NCBI GenBank assembly: GCA_019752115.1
Contig: JAIEMN010000078.1
Span: 1 to 32,216, forward strand
Source of the DNA: Gemmatimonadaceae bacterium
GTDB lineage: Bacteria; Gemmatimonadota; Gemmatimonadetes; Gemmatimonadales; Gemmatimonadaceae
Direction of reading: 5' to 3'
Length of the DNA stretch: 32,216 nucleotides
The notes beneath the pieces are model-generated. The model worked only from the letters and a program-made list of their open reading frames with translations. It was not told the DNA's origin and did not search any database. Numbering within the stretch: position 1 is the stretch's first letter; each line of letters starts with the position of its first letter. Positions 1-8,358 of the stretch are shown here, in pieces. Position numbers and translations under genes: made by a program.

Positions 1-1
1 C

Positions 2-2281
2 CGCCGCGTGCGGCGCACGCGCGAGGCCCTGCGCGCCAGCGACGTCGTGCGGGGGGTCACCGGCCACGTGGACGCGCTCTGGCGGCTGGGGGATTCCGTG
101 CCGCGCGGCAGCGGTGAGGGCAGCAGCATCGACTCGGACACGAGCGCCTGGCAACGCCTGGCGGATCGCGCGGAGCGGGAACTGCGCCGTATCCCCGAAC
201 TCGCGCCGCTGGCCACGCTGCGATCGCTCTGGGCACCGCCCCGCACGTCAGGCGCCCGCGTGACCGCCGACGGCAGCGGCGAAACGCTCCGACGCGCCGC
301 GATGGCTGCCTGGACGCTCCCCTACTTCGTGAACGCGGCCCTCGACGCACCCGAGCGCGACTCCATCGACGATCCGCGCGATCGGGCCTTTGCGCAGCGC
401 TGGTTCAGCGGAACACGCGACCAGGTGCGCCAGGCCCCCGCGCGACTGTTCGGCGACTCCATCACGGTGGCCCAGCTGTTCGCGCAGGTCTTCACCGAGC
501 GCACGTTGCTGCGCCGGGTGGAGTCGCCCGCGGTACCGCGGCTCTACGACACCCCGCTCGGCGATGGGTCCGCGCGTGATCTCACGGTGCTCTACGTCCC
601 GGGGATCTTCGGCGAGCTGTTCGATGATGAGATCTGGCAGCGCGGATTGCGGGCGCTGCACGACGACCTCGGGCTGCGCATCGTGCAGGCCGGCACCGAC
701 GGGCGCTGCAGCGCCAGCGACAATGCGGCGCGTATCCTCGAGACGATGCGTCGCGATACGCAGCTGCGGCTGGCGCGCGGCTATGCCACGCCCCGGTACC
801 TCATCATCGGCTACTCCAAGGGCGGCGTCGATGCCGCCGAAGCACTCGTGCGCGACCCGATCCTTGCGGGTAGCGCCGTGACCGGACTGGTGACGATCGC
901 CTCGCCGCACGGCGGGACGCCCGTGGCCGAACGCGCCGATCTCCCGGACGCGCTGCTGCGGGCCGTGATCTCCCGACCCCGCCCGGCCGCGTGCGATACC
1001 ACGCGCGCCGTGGAATCGCTCTGGCCGGCGAACCGCGCGGCGTTCTGGAGCGGCGCCGGCGCGCGACTCGAGTCGCTGGTCCCGCTGGCCTCCGTGTCGC
1101 TCGCCAGCGAGATGCGCGATGCCCACCCATGGATGAAGATCACCAAGCGCATCGCGCGCTTCAGTGAGGCGAACGACGGTGTGGTGGCACGCAGCGCCTC
1201 GCGCTTTCCCGACGCGGTGCACGCCCTTGATCTGGGGGAAGTGCCGGGTGATCACATCGCTGGCCGGGTGGCGTCCGACTTTCCGCAGGAAGCCTTTCTC
1301 GAGGCGGTGGTCCTCACGCTCAATGAAGTCGGATGGTTCGACGGCGATGCGAAGGCGCGATGGCTCGAGGCGGTTCAGGCGGCGCGCCGAGCAGTAGCCG
1401 ATGCCCCGACCGCCCCACACACCGCGCGGCTCGCTGGGCCCCGGGCGCCGTCCGTGCAGGAGCCGCGGGCCCCGCTGGCGCTTCCCGGACGCATCGGGTG
1501 GCGGGCGGATCGCACGTACAAGATGACCGGCCTCGAGGCGCTCGCCGATCGCGACATCCCGCTCGCCACGCGCGAGGCGTTCCCCGAGGGGCTCACCCTC
1601 TGGTGCGATCAGCGCGACATGACCGCCTTTCGTGAGGAGTACGAGTTCCTCTACGACGCGGGGAACGGCGGAGGCGAGAACACGCTCGACAACGGGTTCG
1701 CCATGGTGGACGCCGACAGCACCGCGCGGGGTCGGGCGTGCCGGCTGCGTACGCATCGATCGGCGATGAAGATGACCACCGCTTCACTCCGCTTCCGTCC
1801 GTCCGTCTTTTCGCAGCTCGACCTGCGAATTCGCGTGGAGCAGAGCGTACGCGGGGTCGCGCCCAACAAGGGCGGTCGCGGGAAGAATGATGCCGCGCTC
1901 AAAGTCTGGATCGTACTTCGCGATGATCGCCCGGGTGCGAATGGCAAGCCGCTGCTCTTCGGTTACATGTGGGCGGCGCCGGACGCGGACGGTCGCGTGC
2001 CGGCAGTCGACTCCCTGGTCGAAGCGAGCGCCTCGCGTCGACGTATCGGCTTCAGTACGCTCCCGGAGGCCTGGCTCGTCTACGTCGGCGGGCCCACTCT
2101 CGAGGGACGCTGGGTCTCCGTGACCCACGATCTGGCGCGTGATGTGGCGCGCGCGTTTCCCGGTGTCCCGCTCGAGGCCCTGCGCGTCGTGGCCATCACC
2201 GTGCAAACCGACTCCGATGAGAGTCGCGGAGACACCGAGGTGCTGCTCGAGCGCCTCGCCTTTCGTCCCACGCCACCGTAA
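2..2281 (+). CDS. Alpha/beta hydrolase (lipase-like) fused to a C-terminal DUF3047-like domain, 5'-partial
   Basis: The reading frame is open to the window edge; the first possible start is a GTG at 8, so the true start probably lies upstream. Numbering from that GTG, residues about 190-430 look like an alpha/beta hydrolase: a strand LTVLYVPGIFGE (possible oxyanion-hole region), then the nucleophile elbow GYSKGG with Ser270, followed by TIASPHGGTP, which is typical of lipase or PGAP1-like folds. A His in the GDHIAGR segment near 418 could complete the triad. Residues about 490-755 resemble DUF3047: an ALKVWIVL strand, a GYMWA strand, VSVTHDLARDVARAFP, and a final AITVQTDSDESRGDTEVLLERLAF, matching the family's DTDNT-like end. 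An esterase or lipase acting in the envelope is plausible; substrate and export cannot be judged without the N-terminus. The hydrolase call is fairly sure, the DUF3047 call rests on remembered family pattern. Confidence 0.7.
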   Translation, partial: RRVRRTREALRASDVVRGVTGHVDALWRLGDSVPRGSGEGSSIDSDTSAWQRLADRAERELRRIPELAPLATLRSLWAPPRTSGARVTADGSGETLRRAAMAAWTLPYFVNAALDAPERDSIDDPRDRAFAQRWFSGTRDQVRQAPARLFGDSITVAQLFAQVFTERTLLRRVESPAVPRLYDTPLGDGSARDLTVLYVPGIFGELFDDEIWQRGLRALHDDLGLRIVQAGTDGRCSASDNAARILETMRRDTQLRLARGYATPRYLIIGYSKGGVDAAEALVRDPILAGSAVTGLVTIASPHGGTPVAERADLPDALLRAVISRPRPAACDTTRAVESLWPANRAAFWSGAGARLESLVPLASVSLASEMRDAHPWMKITKRIARFSEANDGVVARSASRFPDAVHALDLGEVPGDHIAGRVASDFPQEAFLEAVVLTLNEVGWFDGDAKARWLEAVQAARRAVADAPTAPHTARLAGPRAPSVQEPRAPLALPGRIGWRADRTYKMTGLEALADRDIPLATREAFPEGLTLWCDQRDMTAFREEYEFLYDAGNGGGENTLDNGFAMVDADSTARGRACRLRTHRSAMKMTTASLRFRPSVFSQLDLRIRVEQSVRGVAPNKGGRGKNDAALKVWIVLRDDRPGANGKPLLFGYMWAAPDADGRVPAVDSLVEASASRRRIGFSTLPEAWLVYVGGPTLEGRWVSVTHDLARDVARAFPGVPLEALRVVAITVQTDSDESRGDTEVLLERLAFRPTPP

Positions 2282-2317
2282 ACGCACCGCGGACGCGGCC
2301 ACCAAGATCCTCGCCGC

Positions 2318-2788
2318 ATGCTAACTTGGGACGATCTGAAACTCTTCGTCCTGTCAATGTCCTTCACGGCGCTTACCCCACCTCCTACCGCTCGTCACAC
2401 CCGCACTTGTGCGCTCTGGGTGGACGGGGAGATCGTCATCGGGCGCTTTCATGACGGCGCCATTGTCACCGGTGACGACGCCCGCGAGAATCTGGGGGTG
2501 CTGCTCGAATTCGTCGGCGATCGCCGAGCGCCCGTGCTGGTGGATCTGCGCGGTATCCAATCCCAATCGGCCGAAGCCCGCAGTGTCTTTGCCGGTCCCG
2601 ATGCATTCCGCGCATCCATTGCCGTGGCGCTGCTGATCGGTTCAACCATCAGTCGCGTGGTCGGCAACTTCTACCTCGGCTTCAATAAGCCGCTGACGCC
2701 ATCTCGCCTGTTCACCGATCCGGCCGACGCGCGCGTCTGGTTGCTGGCATGGCGTGCCAGCGAACCGGCAGTGGGTCCGACGCCGTGA
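2318..2788 (+). CDS. DUF7793-like (STAS/SpoIIAA-like) small protein
   Basis: A 156-residue protein with no signal peptide or membrane segment. The core (ALWVDGEIVIGRFHDGA, then VLVDLRGI near 92, FAGPDAFRASIAVALLIGS, GNFYLGFNKPLTPSRLF, and a terminal DARVWL helix) matches the pattern I know for DUF7793-type STAS-like proteins, which alternate strands and helices and are often encoded beside histidine kinases. The ATG at 2318 gives the longest form; an in-frame ATG at 2357 removes 13 residues that look non-conserved and may be the real start. Neither has a clear ribosome-binding site. Its 3' end overlaps the downstream kinase gene, so the two are probably translated together and the protein may modulate that kinase. 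That partnership is inferred from position only. Confidence 0.72.
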   Translation: MLTWDDLKLFVLSMSFTALTPPPTARHTRTCALWVDGEIVIGRFHDGAIVTGDDARENLGVLLEFVGDRRAPVLVDLRGIQSQSAEARSVFAGPDAFRASIAVALLIGSTISRVVGNFYLGFNKPLTPSRLFTDPADARVWLLAWRASEPAVGPTP

Positions 2789-4164
2789 CCGATCACCCGG
2801 CGCATCCGATCTCGCATGAAGATCGGCTGCAGGAACTGATCGACGTGGTGGTCGCCATTGCGTCGTTCCAATTCGATCGGCGCGCCAGCGTGGGGCGCGA
2901 GGGCGATATCCTGGACGGCCTGGCAGTGGGCATCAACATGCTAGCCGAGGAGATCGGGACGCGGGTCGCGCGCGATCAGCTCTATCAGCGCCAGCTCGCG
3001 CAGAACGAACGACTGATCGCCGTGGGACAGCTGGCAGCCGGGATTGCGCACGAAGTCAACAACCCCGCCGCGTACGTCATGGCCAACCTGCAGATGGTCG
3101 ACCATACCCTCGCCACGCTGATCGATGCGGCGCGTGCTGGCCGCCTCACCCCCGAAGACGTTGCGCAACAGGCCGAACAGGCGCGCCTCCTGACCCGCGA
3201 GAATCTCGGCGGGCTCGAACGCATCGTGGCGATCGTGCGGGAACTGCGTCAGTTCACCCATGGCGGCGCCGATGTGGTCGAGCCGGTGGACCTGAGCCGC
3301 GTCATCGCCGATGCCTGCGCCCTCGTGCGGAGCGAAGTGGTCTTCCGGGCCACGCTTGACGTGCACGTCCCCGAGCGCCTCGTCGTGCGCGGCGATCGCA
3401 CGAAGCTCACACAGGTCTTCACCAACCTGCTCCTCAACGCCGCCCAGGCCATTCCCGAAGCGTCGCCGCGGCCGGAACAGATCGTGATCGAGGCCACCCG
3501 CGATGGACAGCTGATCAGCGTGTGCGTCCGCGATACCGGCAGTGGCATCACCGACGACGTGCGCCCCCGTCTCTTCGAACCGTTCTTCACCACCAAACCG
3601 CGCGATCTGGGCACCGGGCTCGGGCTGGTGATCTCGGCCGATATCGTCCGGGCGCACGGCGGTGAGTTGCGCCTGCGGGAGACGTCACCGGCCGGCACCA
3701 CCTTCGAGGTGCGCCTGCCGCTGCTGACGGGCCCGGTGGAGCTGCCGCGCGTCACGCCCCAGTTCGGCGTGCGTCGTCCACGCCCGCTCACGCGGCGCCC
3801 GCGGGTGCTGCTCGTGGACGACGAAGCGCAGGTGCTGGCGGCCTATCGCGGCCTGCTGGGTGAGGAGTACGACGTGCACATCGCAGCGAGCGGTCGGGAA
3901 GCGATCGAGCGCCTGACTTTGGATCAGGACTGGGATACCATCGTGTGCGACGTCATGATGCCCGAGCTGGATGGCACCGCCGTGCATGACTGGGTCAGCG
4001 CACATGTGCCCGCGCTCGAGCCGCGGGTGCTCTTCTGCACCGGCGGGGCCTTCTCACCGCGGGGCGTGGTGCTCACCGAACGCCATGCTGCCCGCCTGCT
4101 GCAGAAGCCCTTTACAATTACGGCCTTCCGCGAAGCCGTCGCGCGCGTGGCGATGACCGCCTGA
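2749..4164 (+). CDS. Hybrid histidine kinase (HAMP-like linker, HisKA, HATPase, REC) without a recognisable sensor domain
   Basis: A cytoplasmic kinase of 471 residues. After a short N-terminus there is a HAMP-like stretch (about 25-75, ending in ILDGLAVGINMLAEEI), then a HisKA H-box AAGIAHEVNNP with His101. The HATPase has an N-box (NLLLNAAQAIP, about 226-236), a G1 box DTGSGI (262-267) and a G2 box GTGLGLVI (288-295). A C-terminal receiver domain starts at VLLVDDEA (about 353), with phosphoacceptor Asp401 in VCDVMMPELDG and Lys453 in QKPF. There is no membrane segment or PAS/GAF domain, so the signal probably comes from a partner, perhaps the DUF7793-like protein. The ATG at 2749 overlaps that gene by 40 nt; a GTG at 2785 would give a 4-nt GTGA overlap and is a good alternative start. 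The REC at the C-terminus suggests phosphorelay or feedback rather than direct DNA binding. Confidence 0.88.
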   Translation: MACQRTGSGSDAVTDHPAHPISHEDRLQELIDVVVAIASFQFDRRASVGREGDILDGLAVGINMLAEEIGTRVARDQLYQRQLAQNERLIAVGQLAAGIAHEVNNPAAYVMANLQMVDHTLATLIDAARAGRLTPEDVAQQAEQARLLTRENLGGLERIVAIVRELRQFTHGGADVVEPVDLSRVIADACALVRSEVVFRATLDVHVPERLVVRGDRTKLTQVFTNLLLNAAQAIPEASPRPEQIVIEATRDGQLISVCVRDTGSGITDDVRPRLFEPFFTTKPRDLGTGLGLVISADIVRAHGGELRLRETSPAGTTFEVRLPLLTGPVELPRVTPQFGVRRPRPLTRRPRVLLVDDEAQVLAAYRGLLGEEYDVHIAASGREAIERLTLDQDWDTIVCDVMMPELDGTAVHDWVSAHVPALEPRVLFCTGGAFSPRGVVLTERHAARLLQKPFTITAFREAVARVAMTA

Positions 4165-4179
4165 TCGCCTCACTGCGCG

Positions 4180-6870
4180 TCAGCGTCCCGCGTCGAGCAC
4201 CTCGCGAACCCGCGTCACCAGTTCGCGCGCGGAGAACGGCTTGGGCAGGAATGGGATCTGTGGCTCGAGCACCCCGTGTTGCGCAATCACATTCGCCGTA
4301 TACCAAGAGGGAAACAGCACGGGGATCTCGGGGTGCGTGACCTGGACTTCGTCGGCCAGCTGCTTGCCATTCATGCCCGGCATGATGACGTCCGTGACCA
4401 GCAGGTGCACCACGTCGGTAGTGGCGCTGAGCCAAGTCAGCGCCGCCTGTCCGCGATCGAAGGCGAAGACCTGATAGCCCTGCTGCACAAGCAATCGCGT
4501 CATGAGGTGCCGCACGGGGTCGTCGTCTTCCACGAGCAGGATCGTTTCCGTGCCCTCTGGCAGAGGCAGCGGCGGGGTAAGCGTTTCGGAATCAACCGGC
4601 GCGAGCACACGCGGCAGATAGACATGAAACGTGGTTCCCGCTCCCAGCGCCGACGTGACGTCCACGCGTCCGCCGTTCTGTGTGACCGCGCCATGGATCA
4701 CCGCGAGCCCCAGCCCCGTCCCCTTCCCGGCGGACTTGGTGGTGAAGAAGGGTTCGAACGCGTGTGCCAAAACCTCCTCGCTCATGCCGTCGCCGGTGTC
4801 GCTCACCGTCAGCAGGATGTACTCGCCGGCACGCAACCCAGGGTGACGACGGGCGTACGCCTCGGTGATGTTCGTGTTGCTCGTCTCCAGTGTCAGCGTG
4901 CCCCCGTTCGGCATGGCATCGCGCGCATTCACCGCCATGTTCACCAGAATCTGTTCGGCCTGCCCCACATCGAACCGCACGTACCCCAGGTCGTGCGCCG
5001 TCACCGTGCGGAGGACGATGTCTTCCCCAAGGAGTCGCTGCAGCATGGCGGCGACGCGATGCACCACCTCGTTCAGGTTGAGCGTCGTGGGGGCGATGAC
5101 CTGCTTGCGCGAGAACGCCAGCAGCTGTTGCGTGAGTCGCGCGGCGGAATCGGTGGCCTTGGACACTTCCAGCAGGTCAGAGCGCGCCATGCTGTCGGCC
5201 GGCAACTCGCTGAACGCCAGATCCAGTGACGCCTTGATGACCGTGAGCAGATTATTGAAATCGTGTGCCACGCCACCGGCGAGCCGCCCGATACTCTCAA
5301 GCTTCTGCGACTGGTTGAGCTCCTGCTCGAGACGCTTCGTTTCGGTGACATCGGCAAACGCCGCGAGCATCCCGACCATCAGGCCCTGGGCGTCGCGAAT
5401 GGCGCTGGCATTGAGCTCCATGATCCGCGTTGTCCCGTCGGCCCGCTGCGCGGTGAGCTCGCCGGTCCAGCTGCCCTGCTTCGCCAGTGAGACCACCACC
5501 GCCTGCGCCTCCTCCGGCGCGCGCCAGAAGGTCAGCGCGGAGCGACCGAGGATTTCGGCTTCGGAGCGATAGCCCCACAGCGTCAGGAACGCCGGATTGA
5601 CGTAGGTGAGCACACCCTGTGAGTCACTCATGGCAACGCCGTTGACCGAACTCGCGATAGCTTGCTGAAGCCGCTCGCGCGCCTCCCGTTCACGCACCCG
5701 CTCCGTGATATCCACGATGGTGCCGCGATAGAGCCGCCGCCCGGCGACGGGCATGCGTGTCACACGCAGTTCGCACGGCACGATGTGCCCATCGGCGTGC
5801 ACGCCGTGCCACTCCGCCACGAACGGCCGCCCCTCCTCGATGCACGCCATCGCCTGCAGGCGGTACGCCTCCCGCGAGACACCATTGGGCTGCACGTGCG
5901 CACTGACCGTCATCGGTGATTGGCCCACGAGAGCGTCGCGGGCACAACCGAGCATGCGCTCCGCTGAGGGATTCGCCTCGGTGTACACGCCCGAATCGGC
6001 GTCCCACACGAGAATGCCCTCGGCCGCGTGCTCGAACAGGTATCGCAGCTCCCGCTCGCGTTCCTCGAGCGCCAGGCGCTGGTCATGGAGCACCGTCGTG
6101 TCAGTGAGTGCGCCATACCAGTGGATATGCCCATTGATACGCCGCTCCGGTCGGGAGGCGCCAGCGAGCCACCGTTGCCCGTTGGGGGTCAAGACGCGAA
6201 ACTCGTAGGCCCAGTCGCTGAGCGTGCGCGCCGACTCGTCGATCGAGCGGAGAAAGGCGGGCACGTCGTCGGGGTACACATAGGAGACGAAGGTATTCGC
6301 ATCCTCGGCAAGTTCGTTCAGCGAGCGGCCGATCAACTCGGCGAGTCCGTGACTCGCAAACGGGAGCCGGATCTTTCCCGAGGGCTCGAGCACGAACTCA
6401 TACAGGATCGCCGGCACGTGCGTCGAAATGCGCTCCAGCAGCGTCGCGGCGTCACGAGCGGCCTGTTCGGCCTTCACCCGCTCGGAGATCTCCAGCACGC
6501 TGCCCAGCACGAACGGCTCCCCGTCGGGCGTGTGCATCGTGCGCACGTCGAGCGCTACCCAGATCAGCGTGCCATCCTTGCGCAGATACCGTTTGTCGCA
6601 CTGGTAGCTGCCGATCTGCCCGTCGTGCAGCGCCTGCAATTGCGTGACGCAGGCGTTCAGATCATCGGGATGCGTGATGTCCTGCACCGTCCGCGCGAGC
6701 AGTTCCTCGCGCGTGTAGCCCAGCATCTGGCAGAACGTGCCGTTGACGTCGACCCATTGGCCGGTGCGCGAGTCGGCGACGCCGAGGCCAACATGGGGAA
6801 TCTCACGACACGCCCGAAACAGAGGGTCCGTTTGGGAGAGGCGAGGAACGGTCGGAGGAGTGGACGGCAT
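4180..6870 (-). CDS. Multi-PAS hybrid sensor histidine kinase with C-terminal receiver domain
   Basis: An 896-residue soluble sensor kinase. Four PAS/PAC units are visible at about 18-130 (VNGTFCQMLGYTREEL, then a PAC end VLEISERVKAEQ), 145-262, 272-392 and 400-512 (YVNPAFLTLWGYRSEAEILG). The HisKA domain follows with H-box AGGVAHDFNNLL, His536. HATPase boxes are VNMAVNARDAMP, DTGDGM (691-696) and GKGTGLGLAVIHG (716-727). The receiver domain starts near 777 (LLVEDDDP), with Asp827 in LVTDVIMPGMNG and Lys877 in PKPF. The receiver's beta4 segment reads FPSWYT where many relatives have an SGY sequence, a small oddity. No membrane segment is seen, so it senses a cytoplasmic cue such as redox state, light or a small ligand; the sequence does not say which. 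It ends only 15 nt from the convergent end of the other hybrid kinase. No DNA-binding response regulator is nearby. Confidence 0.9.
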   Translation of the reverse strand: MPSTPPTVPRLSQTDPLFRACREIPHVGLGVADSRTGQWVDVNGTFCQMLGYTREELLARTVQDITHPDDLNACVTQLQALHDGQIGSYQCDKRYLRKDGTLIWVALDVRTMHTPDGEPFVLGSVLEISERVKAEQAARDAATLLERISTHVPAILYEFVLEPSGKIRLPFASHGLAELIGRSLNELAEDANTFVSYVYPDDVPAFLRSIDESARTLSDWAYEFRVLTPNGQRWLAGASRPERRINGHIHWYGALTDTTVLHDQRLALEERERELRYLFEHAAEGILVWDADSGVYTEANPSAERMLGCARDALVGQSPMTVSAHVQPNGVSREAYRLQAMACIEEGRPFVAEWHGVHADGHIVPCELRVTRMPVAGRRLYRGTIVDITERVREREARERLQQAIASSVNGVAMSDSQGVLTYVNPAFLTLWGYRSEAEILGRSALTFWRAPEEAQAVVVSLAKQGSWTGELTAQRADGTTRIMELNASAIRDAQGLMVGMLAAFADVTETKRLEQELNQSQKLESIGRLAGGVAHDFNNLLTVIKASLDLAFSELPADSMARSDLLEVSKATDSAARLTQQLLAFSRKQVIAPTTLNLNEVVHRVAAMLQRLLGEDIVLRTVTAHDLGYVRFDVGQAEQILVNMAVNARDAMPNGGTLTLETSNTNITEAYARRHPGLRAGEYILLTVSDTGDGMSEEVLAHAFEPFFTTKSAGKGTGLGLAVIHGAVTQNGGRVDVTSALGAGTTFHVYLPRVLAPVDSETLTPPLPLPEGTETILLVEDDDPVRHLMTRLLVQQGYQVFAFDRGQAALTWLSATTDVVHLLVTDVIMPGMNGKQLADEVQVTHPEIPVLFPSWYTANVIAQHGVLEPQIPFLPKPFSARELVTRVREVLDAGR

Positions 6871-6983
6871 CGCCGATGTGAGTACGGGAGGGTTGACTCA
6901 AAGCTCGGCATGCCGTGGGACGAAATTGAGGGCGGTTCCCTGACATCCTGTGGGGAACTCGGACCTCCGGCGGGGACATCGGG

Positions 6984-8243
6984 TCAGGTCACCGCGTGAC
7001 GCACCTGGAATGCCGGGTTCTTCCACGCGTCCGTGAGGAGCACATCATGCAGCACCGCGGCCGCATGGACGACATCAGCGAAGCGCAGATAGAGCGGCGT
7101 CAGGCCGAAGCGCATGATGTCGGGCGCGCGGAAGTCGCCGATGACGCCGCGCGCAATGAGCGCCTGCATGACCGCGTACCCTTCCGGATGCGCGAAGCTC
7201 ACATGGCTGCCGCGCGGTGCGCCCGGGGGCGGCCCCACCAGTGCCACGCCATACGTGGCACAGGTCGCGGTCACGGCCCGCATGAACAGCGCGGCAAGCT
7301 GCTGCGCCTTGGCGGAGACCATCGCCATGGACGTCTCGCGATGCAGATCCACGCCCACCTCCAGCGCCGCAAACGCCAGCACCGGCGGCGTGCCGCAGAG
7401 GAAGCGCGCCATCCCCGAGCCGGCTTCGTACTGATCCACGAACGCGAACGGCCGCGCATGTCCCATCCACCCACCCAGTGGGCTCTGCACACGGGCGTGA
7501 TGCCGCTCGGCGACGAACAGGTACGCCGGCGCCCCCGGGCCCCCGTTGAGAAACTTGTAACCGCACCCCACGGCGAAATCGGCGTGGCAGCCGTTGAGAT
7601 CCACGGGTAGAGCGCCGGCCGAATGGGAGAGATCCCACAACACGAGTGCGCCGTGCGCATGCGCTGCGGCCGTGATGGCCGCCATGTCATGCACCTCGGC
7701 CGTCTTGTAGTGCACATGCGTGAGCAGCACGAGCGCCGTGTCGGCGGTGATACGGCTCGCGATCGCGTCGCGCGACGCGAGCTCGAGCCGATGGCGGCCA
7801 CCGAGCGTGCCGATCGCCGACTCGATCATGTAGAGATCCGTCGGGAAGTTGCCGGGCTCCGAGAGCACCACGGTGCGCCCGGGCTGCGCGGTGAGCGCGG
7901 CCACGATGAGTTTGTAGAGATTCACGCTGGTGGAGTCGGCCGCCACCACCTCATGCGGTTGGGCGCCGATCAACCCGGCGATCTTGGCCCCGACCCGTGC
8001 CGGGGCGCCGATCCAGTCGGCGCTGTTCCAGCTGCGAATGAGCCCCTGCCCCCACTCCTCGGTCGCGACCTGCGCGAGGCGTGCGGCCGTCGCCTTGGGC
8101 GGCGCCCCCAGCGAGTTGCCATCGAGGTACGTCACCCCCTCGGGGAGGGCGAAGCGGTCGCGGAACGCGGCGAGCGGATCGGCGGCATCCAGCGCCGCGG
8201 CTTCAGCACGAAAGGCGGCAAACGCGTCAGAGGATTGAGACAT
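6984..8243 (-). CDS. kynU: Kynureninase
   Basis: A PLP-dependent fold-type I enzyme that cleaves L-kynurenine to anthranilate plus alanine (or the 3-hydroxy form), in tryptophan catabolism or the kynurenine route to NAD. Family marks are YLDGNSLGAPPK near 39-50, SWNSADWIGAP near 71, FPTDLYM near 133 for cofactor stacking, a DLSHSAGA segment with Asp204 and His207, and the cofactor lysine Lys230 in GCGYKFLNGGPGAPA. Length is 419 residues, normal for the family. I start at the ATG at 8243 (MSQSSDAF) because the frame's 59-residue extension upstream is non-conserved and runs into the divergent fumarase gene. No other kynurenine-pathway gene lies in the window, so it stands alone here. Confidence 0.93.
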   Translation of the reverse strand: MSQSSDAFAAFRAEAAALDAADPLAAFRDRFALPEGVTYLDGNSLGAPPKATAARLAQVATEEWGQGLIRSWNSADWIGAPARVGAKIAGLIGAQPHEVVAADSTSVNLYKLIVAALTAQPGRTVVLSEPGNFPTDLYMIESAIGTLGGRHRLELASRDAIASRITADTALVLLTHVHYKTAEVHDMAAITAAAHAHGALVLWDLSHSAGALPVDLNGCHADFAVGCGYKFLNGGPGAPAYLFVAERHHARVQSPLGGWMGHARPFAFVDQYEAGSGMARFLCGTPPVLAFAALEVGVDLHRETSMAMVSAKAQQLAALFMRAVTATCATYGVALVGPPPGAPRGSHVSFAHPEGYAVMQALIARGVIGDFRAPDIMRFGLTPLYLRFADVVHAAAVLHDVLLTDAWKNPAFQVRHAVT

Positions 8244-8358
8244 GGCGACAAGGTTACGCCGCGGCCGCCGGGCGTGACATTCGGGGTGTGTTCGGATCAC
8301 CCCACGCTCAGGGATTTCCCAGTTCACGACGGCCGGTCCCGACCATTTCTTTCTGCGT
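8244..8358. promoter_or_regulatory. Divergent promoter region between kynureninase and fumarase
   Basis: This 115-bp gap separates two divergent genes and must hold promoters for both. The one structured element I see is a 6-bp inverted repeat, GGGGTG at 8283-8288 and CACCCC at 8298-8303 with a 9-nt spacer, which could be an operator. No convincing -35/-10 pair stands out. Confidence 0.35.

Noticed and set aside
248-1756. A 502-codon open frame on the minus strand inside the first gene
   Set aside because: It is antisense to a frame with a clear hydrolase motif, and its translation is Arg/Gly/His-rich with no recognisable domain, as expected from GC-rich shadow frames.
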